A DNA stretch of 64,000 nt from Olsenella sp. An270 (GTDB taxonomy: Bacteria; Actinomycetota; Coriobacteriia; Coriobacteriales; Atopobiaceae): the NCBI RefSeq assembly GCF_002159735.1, contig NZ_NFJF01000002.1, positions 62,001-126,000 on the forward strand, read 5' to 3'. The position numbers were made by a program, and so were the translations under genes. Of the stretch, positions 8,430 through 16,310 are shown piece by piece (the first letter of the stretch is position 1; each line of letters starts with the position of its first letter). The notes under the pieces are model-generated. The model saw only the letters and a list, made by a program, of their open reading frames with translations, was not told the origin of the DNA and ran no database searches.

Positions 8430-9072
8430 AGGGTAGCAAGACGCTGCCCACGAACGCTGGGATGGCGAGAAGGGCGGCGAGGTCGTGGGCCGCGTCCGGT
8501 GCGACGTCGGCCTGGTTGACGAGGGCGACGTCGGCGAGGGCCTCGGCGTTAGCAGCGCGGGCGACGAGCTCGGGTGTGGCGAGGTCGTCCGGCGTGCAGC
8601 CAACGAGCTCGCAGAAGAGCTCCGGGCGGTGGACCTTCTCGCGCACGGGATGGCCGAGGCCGGACGTGCCGAGCACGAGGATCGTGCGGCCCGAGCACGC
8701 GGGGATGACGGGCTCCCAGGGGGCGTGGGCCTTGAGGGGGAGGCGCCGGGCGCCGTCGGCCTCCACGAGGACGTGGTCCGCGAGGGACGCCAGCGCGTCG
8801 ATGCCCAGCTCGGGGGCTACGAGCTTGCCGTCCTTCTCGGCTTGGGAGCCCACGCAGACGACGCGCGACGCTGCGAGCGCCGCCCGCACGTCCGCGGCGT
8901 CTTCCGAGGTCATGAGCGGCACGTCCGGGAACGGCAGGATGTGCGTCGTGGTGGTGAGCACGACCGTGCCCGGCAGCTCGCGCGCGAGCGCCGAGAGGAG
9001 CGACGTCTTGCCGCCGCTGCCGATGACCGACGTCACGCCGGGCCTTACGCCCAGAGTCTCTGCCAGCGCCAT
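8407..9072 (-). CDS. yqeC: YqeC family selenium cofactor biosynthesis protein
   Basis: 221 residues from ATG 9072, with ATG 9078 or GTG 9102 as longer options; 9072 is best spaced from AAAGGGGG. An N-terminal P-loop-like IGSGGKTSLL, TTTTHI, and the VLVEADGARRLPLKAH stretch are typical of YqeC, a predicted NTP-binding protein found only with Se-dependent molybdenum hydroxylases, together with YqeB and MocA (YgfJ), both present here. Its biochemical step is not settled; roles in Se insertion or cofactor maturation are proposed. It is convergent with the purine operon and divergent from the YjiM-like gene. Confidence 0.85.
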   Translation of the reverse strand: MALAETLGVRPGVTSVIGSGGKTSLLSALARELPGTVVLTTTTHILPFPDVPLMTSEDAADVRAALAASRVVCVGSQAEKDGKLVAPELGIDALASLADHVLVEADGARRLPLKAHAPWEPVIPACSGRTILVLGTSGLGHPVREKVHRPELFCELVGCTPDDLATPELVARAANAEALADVALVNQADVAPDAAHDLAALLAIPAFVGSVLLPSSGCAQD

Positions 9073-9119
9073 GCTCATCGCCCCCTTTGTGCTCCTCGAC
9101 ACAATCCTACCGTCTGCCG

Positions 9120-9143
9120 CATTGTAGTTTCCAAACTATAACG
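9120..9143. promoter_or_regulatory. Possible second ModE-like site in the yqeC/yjiM divergent promoter
   Basis: CATTGTAG-N8-CTATAACG matches the ModE arrangement CGTTATAT-N8-ATATAACG at 12 of 16 positions, with the right half at 7 of 8. It lies between divergent yqeC and the YjiM-like gene. It is weaker than the site at 13443-13470, and its assignment depends on that one being real. Confidence 0.45.
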
Positions 9144-9157
9144 CTGTATTACTCTTT

Positions 9158-9172
9158 GTTTGGATGCCAAAC
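9158..9172. promoter_or_regulatory. Perfect dyad GTTTGG-ATG-CCAAAC
   Basis: A perfect 6-3-6 inverted repeat, 29 bases ahead of the YjiM-like ATG. A near-identical GTTTGGATACCAGAC lies at 389-403 ahead of dpaL. Probable operator of an unidentified regulator shared by the two units. Confidence 0.5.
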
Positions 9173-9201
9173 TCATTTTTCGACGACGTCAGGAGGACCC
9201 C

Positions 9202-10365
9202 ATGCCCACGACCGCCGCCATCGAGCTCCCGCGCACCTTCGAGGAGTTCAACGAGCAGCGCCGCCAGAGCTTCCTCAAGGTGAAGGACTTCAAGCAGGCG
9301 GGCGGCCGCCTGGTGGGCTACCTCTGCAGCTACACGCCGCTCGAGGTCATCGACGCCGCGGGGGCCTCCGGCGTGGGGCTCTGCGGCACCTCCGACGAGG
9401 TCATCTCCGCGGCCGAGGAGGTCCTGCCGGCCAACCTCTGCCCGCTCATCAAGTCCACCTACGGCTTCGCGTACTCGCAGAAGTGCCCGTTCACGCACTT
9501 CAGCGACCTCATCGTGGGCGAGACCACCTGCGACGGCAAGAAGAAGATGTACGAGCTGCTAAACGAGCTCAAGCCCACCTATGTGCTGCATCTGCCGCAG
9601 GGACGCTCGCGCGAGCACGAGCGCGAGGGCTGGTACCAGGAGGTCGTTGGTCTTAAACGGGCGCTCGAGCAACTCTACGGCATCCAGATCACCGACGACG
9701 CCCTGCGTGAGGCTGCGCGTCTGCGCAACCGTCTGCGCCGCGCGATCCTGGCCCTCTACGACCTGCAGCGGAGCGTGCCGCCGGCGATGAGCGGCGTTGA
9801 GCTCATGAGCACGATGTTCGCGGGCACGTTCAACTTTGACGTGCGCGCGTATGTGGAGAGCCTCGAGCGCCTGTGCGAGCAGCGCCGCGCGGAGGCCCAG
9901 GCAGGCGGCAGCCCTATCAGCGCGGGCGCCAAGCGCATCCTCATCACCGGCTGTCCCGTGGGCGGCGTCATCAACAAGGTGGGTGCCACGATCGAGCGCA
10001 ACGGCGGCGTGGTAGTCTGCGAGGACGACTGCTCCGGCGAGCGCACCAACCGCTTCATGGTGGACGAGGACGCACCTGACATCCTGCGCGCGATCGCCGA
10101 GCGCTACCTCAAGATCAACTGCTCCGTCATGACGCCAAACGACGACCGCTTTGCCGCGACGCTCGAGATGGCGGGGAAGTACCAGGTGGACGGCGTGATC
10201 GAGTGCGTGCTCACGGCGTGCCACACCTTCAACGTGGAGTCCGCGCGCATGGAGCGCGCCGTGGAGGGCGCCGGTATCCCGTACATGAAGGTGGAGACCG
10301 ACTACTCCGCCGGTGACATGGGCCAGCTCGAGACGCGCATCGCCGCGTTCATCGAGACGCTCTAG
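9202..10365 (+). CDS. yjiM: YjiM-like double-cubane cluster protein (2-hydroxyacyl-CoA dehydratase D family)
   Basis: 387 residues from the ATG behind AGGAGGA. It belongs to the HgdB/FldC superfamily and most resembles YjiM or double-cubane cluster proteins, which reduce small substrates at very low potential after ATP-driven electron transfer from a partner ATPase. Cysteines for FeS ligation are seen in [31 protein letters not shown] and CVLTACHTF. The partner (YjiL-like) starts 14 bases downstream. Position within the Se-Mo cluster suggests a role in that metabolism, but no substrate can be named. Confidence 0.85.
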   Translation: MPTTAAIELPRTFEEFNEQRRQSFLKVKDFKQAGGRLVGYLCSYTPLEVIDAAGASGVGLCGTSDEVISAAEEVLPANLCPLIKSTYGFAYSQKCPFTHFSDLIVGETTCDGKKKMYELLNELKPTYVLHLPQGRSREHEREGWYQEVVGLKRALEQLYGIQITDDALREAARLRNRLRRAILALYDLQRSVPPAMSGVELMSTMFAGTFNFDVRAYVESLERLCEQRRAEAQAGGSPISAGAKRILITGCPVGGVINKVGATIERNGGVVVCEDDCSGERTNRFMVDEDAPDILRAIAERYLKINCSVMTPNDDRFAATLEMAGKYQVDGVIECVLTACHTFNVESARMERAVEGAGIPYMKVETDYSAGDMGQLETRIAAFIETL

Positions 10366-10366
10366 G

Positions 10367-10382
10367 GGGCGAGAAGAACGTG
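10367..10382 (+). repeat. Copy of GGCGAGAAGAACG running into the yjiL GTG start
   Basis: The dispersed motif fills the 14-base gap between the YjiM-like stop and the GTG at 10380, which is formed by the last base of the motif. It is too close to the start to act as a Shine-Dalgarno site, which argues against a purely translational role. Confidence 0.75.
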
Positions 10383-11165
10383 CCGTCCGGGCGCCTGGGC
10401 ATAGGCGTGGACATCGGCTCCACGGCCACGAAGGTCGCCATGGTGGACGCCGCCGGCGAGCTCGTGCGCACCGAGCTCATGCCCACGGGCTTCTCCAGCG
10501 TGGACGCCGCCGAGCGCGCCCGCGCGGCGATGGAGGCGTGCAAAGGGGAGAGATACCTTTCGACGCTCGACCCGCGTGTGGTGGCGACGGGCTACGGGCG
10601 CGTGGCGGTGCCGTACGCGGACAAGGTCGTGACCGAGATAACGTGCCACGGGCGCGGTGCCGCGCGGCTCTTTGGGCCCGGCGGCACCGTGATCGACGTG
10701 GGCGGCCAGGACACCAAGGTCATTCGCCTGCGCGGCGGTCGCGTGTTCAAGTTCGTGATGAACGACAAGTGCGCGGCGGGCACCGGGCGCTTCCTGGAGG
10801 TCATGGCAGACCGGCTGGGCGTGAGCCACGACGAGCTGGCTGCGCTCGCACGTGCCGGCGAGCCGACGCAGATCTCCAGCATGTGCACCGTCTTCGCGGA
10901 AAGCGAGGTCATCAGCCTCGTCGGTCGCGGCGAGCCGCGCGAGAACATCGCGCGCGGCGTGATCGAGAGCGTGGTGGGCCGCGTGGCTGCGCTCGTGGGG
11001 TCGGCGGGCGGCATGGCGCCGTACTACCTCACGGGCGGGCTCTGTGACAATGAGTACGTGGTGGAGCGGCTGGGCGAGAAGCTCGGCGCGCCCGTGACCA
11101 CCTGCCCGGAGGCACGCTACGCGGGTGCCCTCGGTGCGGCGCTCATGGCACTGGAGCTGGGGTAG
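10380..11165 (+). CDS. yjiL: YjiL-like ATPase activator (BcrA/D, HgdC family)
   Basis: 261 residues with a GTG start. An ASKHA-fold ATPase that injects electrons into the adjacent double-cubane protein. Phosphate-binding segments GVDIGSTATK (near residue 9) and VIDVGGQDTK (about 105), and the two bridging [4Fe-4S] cysteines in NDKCAAGTGRF and SSMCTVFAESEV are present; the dimer shares one cluster between these cysteines. It ends with CPEARYAGALGAAL as in HgdC. Co-transcription with the upstream gene is almost certain. Confidence 0.9.
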   Translation: MPSGRLGIGVDIGSTATKVAMVDAAGELVRTELMPTGFSSVDAAERARAAMEACKGERYLSTLDPRVVATGYGRVAVPYADKVVTEITCHGRGAARLFGPGGTVIDVGGQDTKVIRLRGGRVFKFVMNDKCAAGTGRFLEVMADRLGVSHDELAALARAGEPTQISSMCTVFAESEVISLVGRGEPRENIARGVIESVVGRVAALVGSAGGMAPYYLTGGLCDNEYVVERLGEKLGAPVTTCPEARYAGALGAALMALELG

Positions 11166-11180
11166 GCTGTACGAGACGCG

Positions 11181-11200
11181 GGCCGAGGTCCTTCTCGGCC
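11181..11200 (+). terminator. Short hairpin after yjiL
   Basis: GGCCGAG (11181-11187) pairs with CTCGGCC (11194-11200) around GTCCTT, so a near-copy of the GTCCTTCTCG word forms one side. There is no U-tract; it is a weak attenuator at most, since yedF follows 26 bases later. Confidence 0.35.
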
Positions 11201-11225
11201 GCTGAGCGAGGCCCGGGAGGGCCGG

Positions 11226-11888
11226 ATGGGAGACGACATGGCAGACACGGTGCTCACGATCGATGCGCGGGGTGAGGCGTGCCCCATCCCCGTGGTGCGG
11301 ACCCTGAAGGCGCTTGCGGCGCTGGCCGGCCCGGGCAGCGTGGAGACCCTCGTGGACAACGAGATCGCGGTGCAGAACCTCACCCGGATGGGCGAGGGCA
11401 AGGGCTGCGCGGTGGCGAGCGAGCGCCTGGGCGAGAAGGAGTGGCGCGTGACCGTGACCACGGACGTGGCGCTGGGCGTGAGCGACGCGGAGGCGGAGTC
11501 GGCAACGTGCGAGGTGCCGGCGCCGGGCGCAGCGGCCGCAGCGGCCGCGCCGCGCCGCGTCGTGGTTGCCATCACCTCCGAGTGCATGGGCACCGGTGAC
11601 GACGTGCTCGGCAGGAAGCTCATGGGGAGCTTCGTGTACTCGCTCACGCAGCTCGACGAGCTGCCGGCGACCGTGCTGCTCTACAACGGCGGCGCGCACC
11701 TCAGCTGCGAGGGCTCGGCGGCGCTCGAGGACCTGCGCGGACTTGCGGCATCCGGCGTGGAGGTGCTGACCTGTGGCACCTGCCTCGACCACTACGGCAT
11801 CGCGGACACGCTGGCCGTGGGCGAGGTCACCAACATGTACGTGATCGCGCAGCGGCTGACCGGTGCGAGCCTCGTGGTGCGGCCGTAG
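11226..11888 (+). CDS. yedF: YedF-type sulfurtransferase-like selenium metabolism protein
   Basis: 220 residues: a TusA/SirA-like domain (about 1-80) with the carrier cysteine in EACPIPVVRT, an alanine-rich linker, and a DsrE-like domain (about 112-220) with LTCGTCLDHYG. This two-domain layout defines the selenium-linked YedF family, thought to relay Se or S from a cysteine desulfurase toward SelD or the molybdenum cofactor. The DUF3343 protein and the desulfurase downstream are its usual companions. ATG 11226 is chosen for GGGAGGG ahead; an in-frame ATG at 11238 is possible. Confidence 0.88.
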   Translation: MGDDMADTVLTIDARGEACPIPVVRTLKALAALAGPGSVETLVDNEIAVQNLTRMGEGKGCAVASERLGEKEWRVTVTTDVALGVSDAEAESATCEVPAPGAAAAAAAPRRVVVAITSECMGTGDDVLGRKLMGSFVYSLTQLDELPATVLLYNGGAHLSCEGSAALEDLRGLAASGVEVLTCGTCLDHYGIADTLAVGEVTNMYVIAQRLTGASLVVRP

Positions 11889-11909
11889 GGTCCGGCGGGG
11901 CGTCGGGCG

Positions 11910-12161
11910 ATGGCGCGCGTGCGGGTGCCGTCTCTGGTGGTGACGTTTCCCACCACGGCGGCGGCGATGTCATGCGAGGAGTGCTGCGAGCGACGCGGCC
12001 TGGGCGGGCGGATGATTCCGGTGCCCGGCGAGGTCGCGGCCGGCTGCGGCCTGGCGTGGAAGACCGCGCCGGAGGCGCGCGAGGAGCTCGCGGCCGCGCT
12101 GGCCGCCGACGGCGTGCCCGTCGAGGCCATGACGGTGATCGAGCTCTTGGAGTTTCGCTGA
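11910..12161 (+). CDS. DUF3343 putative Se/S carrier protein
   Basis: 83 residues. It has the small-family pattern FPTTAAAMSCEECC, then IPVPGEVAAGCGLAWK, that marks DUF3343, commonly annotated as a putative Se/S carrier-like protein. A CEECC cluster and the CGL cysteine could bind Se or S. It lies between yedF and a cysteine desulfurase, the usual order of this selenium-trafficking set. The next gene's alternative GTG abuts its stop codon directly. Confidence 0.8.
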   Translation: MARVRVPSLVVTFPTTAAAMSCEECCERRGLGGRMIPVPGEVAAGCGLAWKTAPEAREELAAALAADGVPVEAMTVIELLEFR

Positions 12162-12188
12162 GTGGCAGGCGAGAAGGACGTGGGACCG

Positions 12189-13328
12189 ATGATCTACCTG
12201 GACAACGCGGCAACGACGATGCACAAGCCGCAGGAGGTCGTGGACGCCGTCGTGGCGGCGATGGGCTCGCTCGGAAACGCTGGCCGCGGCGCGTCCGCGG
12301 GGGCCCTCGACGCCGGGCGCGTGGTGCTGCGTGCCCGCGAGGCGGTGGCGACGCTCCTGGGCTGCCCGCGCGCCGACCACGTGTGCTTCTCGGCCAATGC
12401 GACGGCGGCGCTCAACGCCGCGCTGTCTGGCCTGGTGGGGCCGGGAGATCGCGTAGTCACGACGGTGCTGGAGCACAACTCCGTGCTGCGCCCGCTCGCG
12501 CGCCTGGCGGACGAGCGGGGCGTGGAGGTCGCCTACGCCGGCTGCGACGCGCACGGGTTTCTCGACCTGGACGAGCTCGAGCGGCTGGTCACGCCGGGCA
12601 CGCGTCTCGTTGCGGTGACGCATGGCTCCAATGTGACGGGCAACCTTGTGGACGTGGCCCGCGTGGCGCGGCTCGCGCACGCCGCGGGCGCGCTCTGCCT
12701 GGTGGACGCGTCGCAGACGGCGGGGGCGGTGCCCCTGGACATGGAGGCCATGGGCATCGACGTGGTGTGCTTCACCGGGCACAAGGGTCTCATGGGCCCG
12801 CAGGGCACGGGCGGCATGGCGGTGGCCGAGGGCGTCGACGTGCGACCGTGGGCCGAGGGCGGCTCCGGCGTGCACTCCTTCGAGCGTCGGCACCCGCTGG
12901 AGTGGCCCACGCGGATGGAGGCGGGGACGCTCAACGCTCACGGTCTGGCTGGTCTTGCGGCGGGCATTGCGTTTATCGAGAAGAACGGCGGGCCCGCGGC
13001 GGTGGGCGCGCGCGAGCACGCGCTGGCGCGGCGGCTCTACGAGGGCGTGCGCGACGTGCCGGGCGTGACGGTGTACGGCGGCTGGCCCGTGGCGCCCGAG
13101 CGCTGCGGATCGATTGTGGCACTGAACGTGGATGGGCTGGACTCGGCGGAGGTGGCCGACGCGCTGTCCTCCGGCTGGGGGATCGCGTGTCGAGCCGGCG
13201 CCCACTGCGCTCCGCTCATGCACCGCGCCCTGAGGACCGAGCGCCAGGGCATCGTGCGTCTGAGCTGCGGTTGGTTCACCACCGAGGACGAGATTGACGT
13301 CACCGTGTCCGCCATCCGCAGCCTATAA
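12189..13328 (+). CDS. Cysteine desulfurase-type aminotransferase of the Se-Mo cluster
   Basis: Class V PLP enzyme, 379 residues from ATG 12189; a GTG at 12162 would add MAGEKDVGP, encoded by the dispersed GGCGAGAAGGACG motif, so I prefer the ATG that gives the family start MIYLDNAATT. The PLP lysine lies in FTGHKGLMGPQGTGG, a catalytic cysteine is likely in RAGAHCAPLMHR, and SANATAAL and DASQTAG are typical. It probably mobilises S or Se from (seleno)cysteine for YedF, DUF3343 and the molybdenum cofactor. Confidence 0.88.
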   Translation: MIYLDNAATTMHKPQEVVDAVVAAMGSLGNAGRGASAGALDAGRVVLRAREAVATLLGCPRADHVCFSANATAALNAALSGLVGPGDRVVTTVLEHNSVLRPLARLADERGVEVAYAGCDAHGFLDLDELERLVTPGTRLVAVTHGSNVTGNLVDVARVARLAHAAGALCLVDASQTAGAVPLDMEAMGIDVVCFTGHKGLMGPQGTGGMAVAEGVDVRPWAEGGSGVHSFERRHPLEWPTRMEAGTLNAHGLAGLAAGIAFIEKNGGPAAVGAREHALARRLYEGVRDVPGVTVYGGWPVAPERCGSIVALNVDGLDSAEVADALSSGWGIACRAGAHCAPLMHRALRTERQGIVRLSCGWFTTEDEIDVTVSAIRSL

Positions 13329-13442
13329 TCACGTCCCGTTTTGGGAGCCGTCTGGGTGAGAACATCGGCCGTTCGCGACGTTGGACGATGGGGCAAACAT
13401 TTTGTGAGGTAGACTTACTTGTTGGAAGTAGGCGTCGCGCAG

Positions 13443-13470
13443 AGCGTTATATTTTTGAAAATATAACGCT
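13443..13470. promoter_or_regulatory. ModE-type operator upstream of the yqeB-xdhC/ABC operon
   Basis: A perfect 28-base palindrome: arms AGCGTTATATTTT and AAAATATAACGCT around TG. It contains CGTTATAT-N8-ATATAACG, the same 8-8-8 layout as the ModE sites of enterobacterial molybdate operons. It ends about 5 bases before GAGGAGG, so bound protein would block transcription or its start. The ModE-like domain fused to MocA at 5424-6377 is the obvious candidate binder. Confidence 0.85.
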
Positions 13471-13490
13471 GACGAGGAGGTTATCCAGAC

Positions 13491-15296
13491 ATGCTGGTCG
13501 TGATTCGCGGGGCGGGGGACATCGCGTCGGGCATCGCGCTGCGCCTCTTCCGCGCGGGCATGCAGGTCGTGATGTGCGATCTCACGGTTCCCACGTCAAT
13601 CCGGCGCACCGTGTGCTTCTCGGAGGCCATCCGCCTGGGCGAGACGAGCGTGGAGGGCGTGCGCGGCGTGCTGTGCGCGGACGCCGCGGCGGCGCGCATG
13701 GCTGCGGCGGCAGGAAACGTCGCCGTGCTCGTTGACCCCGAGGCCGCCTGCGTGCGAGACCTCGCACCCGACGCGCTGGTGGATGCCATTCTCGCCAAGC
13801 GCAACCTCGGCACCACGCGCGACCTGGCGCCCATTGTGATTGGCGTGGGACCCGGCTTCACCGCGCGCGAGGACTGCGACGCCGCCGTGGAGACGATGCG
13901 CGGCCACTACCTGGGGCGCGTCTACTACGAGGGCTCGCCGATCCCCAACACGGCGGTGCCCGGGCTCATCGGCGGCTACGCGGGCGAGCGCGTGATGCGC
14001 GCGCCGACGGACGGCGTCTTCGTGCCGTGCGTGGAGATCGGTGCACAGGTGGCGGCCGGCGACGTCTGCGCGACGGTGGGCGGCGAGCCCATGCGCGCGA
14101 CGATCGACGGTGTGGTGCGGGGGCTCCTGCAGGCCGGCGTTCCCGTGCACAAGGGTATGAAGTGCGGCGACGTGGACCCGCGCTGTCATCCGGAGTACAT
14201 CGAGAACGCCTCAGACAAGGCGTTGGCCGTGGGCGGCGGCGTGCTCGAGGCGATTCTCGCGCTCTCGGGCGAGAAGGACGAACGTGCCGAGAAGAACGCG
14301 CGTCCCGTCAACGGCTCCCTTTCCGACGAGGGCTTCGTCTCCGCGCTCGTGGCGGAGCTCGAGGCCGGACGGCGCGTGGGGCTGGCGAGCCTGCTCGCCA
14401 CGAGCGGCTCGATGCCGCGCCACGAGGGAGCGCGCCTGGCGGTCCTCGCAGATGGCGAGCTCATCGGGACCGTCGGCGGCGGCGCTATCGAGCAGCTGGC
14501 CAGCGAGCGCGCCCGCGCGGCGCAGGGCGGTGGCGCTCCGAGCCTCGAGTGGTACCACACGGGCGACGCCATGACCTGCGGCGGCGACGCCCTGCTCGCG
14601 GTGCGCGCGCTCACGGCCGACGACCTGCCCGCTCTTCTCGCCGTGCGCGACGCGCTGCTGCGTGACGAGCCCGTCTGCGTGTCGGAGCGCTGGGCGGACG
14701 CCGCCGCGCCCACGATCGAGGTCGGCCCGGCCGCGCGCCTCTCCGCCCCGACCTGGGACGACGCGCGGGCCACCTACCGCGAGCCCGTCGCCGCGCCGAG
14801 CCGTCTGCACGTCTTTGGCGCCGGGCACGTGGGCGCCGCGCTCGTGGGCATGTCCGTCGCAGCGGGCTTCGAGGCGCACGTCTACGACGATCGACCGGAG
14901 CTCGCCACGAGCGAGCGCCTGCCGCAGGCAGCCACCGTGACCTGCGGCGCATTCAACGAGCTCGCCGCCAGCGCCGCCATCGGGCCGCGCGACTCCGTCG
15001 TCGTGCTCACGCACGGGCACGCCTACGACGAGACGGTCCTTCTCGCCGTGCTTTCCCGCGACGTCCAGCCCGCCTACGTGGGCTGCATCGGCAGCGCTCG
15101 CAAGGCCGCACTCGCGCGCGAGCACCTCGTCGCCGCCGGCGTGCCGGCCGAGCGCGTCGACGCCGTGGCCATGCCCATCGGCCTTGCCATCGGCGCCGTC
15201 ACGCCCGCCGAGATCGCCCTCGCCATCGTGGCTCAGCTCGTCCGCCGTCGCGCCGAGCGCCGCGGCGAGGGACCGGGGAAGGGCGAGCGCGCATGA
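13491..15296 (+). CDS. yqeB: YqeB-XdhC fusion, Se-dependent molybdenum hydroxylase maturation factor
   Basis: 601 residues. Residues about 1-255 are YqeB (VIRGAGDIASGIALRLFRAG at the start; IGVGPGFTA; HKGMKCGDVDPR), the marker of Se-dependent molybdenum hydroxylase systems. Residues about 280-595 are XdhC-like: SLLATSGSMPRHEGARL, GTVGGGAIE, then a Rossmann part HVFGAGHVGAALVG and GCIGSARK; XdhC proteins bind and sulfurate the molybdenum cofactor before insertion. These are usually separate genes. The joint (about 262-275) reads SGEKDERAEKNARP and is encoded by two tandem copies of the dispersed GAGAAG motif. ATGA overlap links it to the permease. Confidence 0.92.
   Translation: MLVVIRGAGDIASGIALRLFRAGMQVVMCDLTVPTSIRRTVCFSEAIRLGETSVEGVRGVLCADAAAARMAAAAGNVAVLVDPEAACVRDLAPDALVDAILAKRNLGTTRDLAPIVIGVGPGFTAREDCDAAVETMRGHYLGRVYYEGSPIPNTAVPGLIGGYAGERVMRAPTDGVFVPCVEIGAQVAAGDVCATVGGEPMRATIDGVVRGLLQAGVPVHKGMKCGDVDPRCHPEYIENASDKALAVGGGVLEAILALSGEKDERAEKNARPVNGSLSDEGFVSALVAELEAGRRVGLASLLATSGSMPRHEGARLAVLADGELIGTVGGGAIEQLASERARAAQGGGAPSLEWYHTGDAMTCGGDALLAVRALTADDLPALLAVRDALLRDEPVCVSERWADAAAPTIEVGPAARLSAPTWDDARATYREPVAAPSRLHVFGAGHVGAALVGMSVAAGFEAHVYDDRPELATSERLPQAATVTCGAFNELAASAAIGPRDSVVVLTHGHAYDETVLLAVLSRDVQPAYVGCIGSARKAALAREHLVAAGVPAERVDAVAMPIGLAIGAVTPAEIALAIVAQLVRRRAERRGEGPGKGERA
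14268..14300 (+). repeat. Two tandem dispersed-motif copies at the YqeB/XdhC joint
   Basis: GGCGAGAAGGACG (14268-14280) and GCCGAGAAGAACG (14287-14299) lie exactly where the YqeB and XdhC domains meet, as if an intergenic motif pair had been read through when two genes fused. Confidence 0.75.
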
Positions 15297-16309
15297 CGGC
15301 CCTCGCCCGCAGACATCCCGGCCGGATCATTGCCCTTCTCGGCGCGTTGCTCGTGGCCATCGTCCTCGTGTCGCTGGCGCTCGGCCGCTATCCCATCGGC
15401 CCGGCCGACGCGCTCGAGCTCCTGGCCTCCCGCGTGGCGCCCGGCCTCGGCGACTTCTCCGCGCAGCAGGAGACGCTCTTCTTCAACGTGCGCCTGCCGC
15501 GCATCCTGCTGGTGATCCTCGTGGGTGCGAGCCTCTCGGCCGCAGGCGCCGCCTTTCAGGGCATCTTCCAGAACCCGCTCGTCTCGCCGGACTTCCTCGG
15601 CGCGTCGCAGGGCGCGGCCTTCGGCGCGTGCTGGGCCATCCTCGCGGGGGCTGGCTCGCTCGTGATCTCCGGCTCGGCCTTTGCCGTCTCGCTCGCCGCG
15701 GTGGGGATCGTGCTGCTGGTGAGCAGCCGGGCGCGCGGCAACCGGATTCTTGTCACCGTGCTCGCCGGTATCATGGTGAAGTCGCTCTTCGAGGCCGGCG
15801 TCTCCTACACCAAGCTCGTGGCCGACCCGTCCAACCAGCTGCAGGCCATCACGTTCTGGCTGCTCGGCTCGTTCAACGGCGCCAAGGTTGCCGACCTCGC
15901 GCTGGCGGCCGCGCCCATCGCGATCGGCCTCACCGGCCTCATGGCCATGCGCTGGCGCCTCAACGTCCTCACGATGTCCGACGACGAGGCGCTCTCCATG
16001 GGCGTGAACGCCCCGCGCGTGCGTGCCGTGGCCGTGCTCTTCTCGGCGCTCGTGACCGCGGCGAGCGTGGCGGTCTCCGGCCTCATCGGCTGGGTCGGGC
16101 TCGTGGTGCCGCACCTCGCGCGCGGCCTGGTGGGTAGCGACTACCGGCACCTCCTGCCTGCCAGCATGCTCGCGGGCGCGACGTTTCTCCTGGTGGTCGA
16201 CGACATCGCGCGTCTCGCGCTTACGGCGGAGATCCCCATCGGCATCCTCACGTCCGTGGTGGGCGCGCCGTTCTTCCTGTGGCTCATCGTGAAGAGGGGG
16301 CGCGGCTGA
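15293..16309 (+). CDS. FecCD-type ABC importer permease (probably molybdate)
   Basis: 338 residues with about nine to ten hydrophobic segments and the FecCD hallmarks LPRILLVILVGASLSAAGAAFQ, NPLVSPDFLG and GLIGWVGLVVPHLAR. The subfamily is shared by siderophore, cobalamin and molybdate importers; Haemophilus MolBCA shows that this type can carry molybdate or tungstate. Location behind yqeB-xdhC and a ModE-type operator makes molybdate the best guess. It overlaps yqeB-xdhC by four bases and lies two bases before the ATPase gene. Confidence 0.88.
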   Translation: MTALARRHPGRIIALLGALLVAIVLVSLALGRYPIGPADALELLASRVAPGLGDFSAQQETLFFNVRLPRILLVILVGASLSAAGAAFQGIFQNPLVSPDFLGASQGAAFGACWAILAGAGSLVISGSAFAVSLAAVGIVLLVSSRARGNRILVTVLAGIMVKSLFEAGVSYTKLVADPSNQLQAITFWLLGSFNGAKVADLALAAAPIAIGLTGLMAMRWRLNVLTMSDDEALSMGVNAPRVRAVAVLFSALVTAASVAVSGLIGWVGLVVPHLARGLVGSDYRHLLPASMLAGATFLLVVDDIARLALTAEIPIGILTSVVGAPFFLWLIVKRGRG

Positions 16310-16310
16310 C

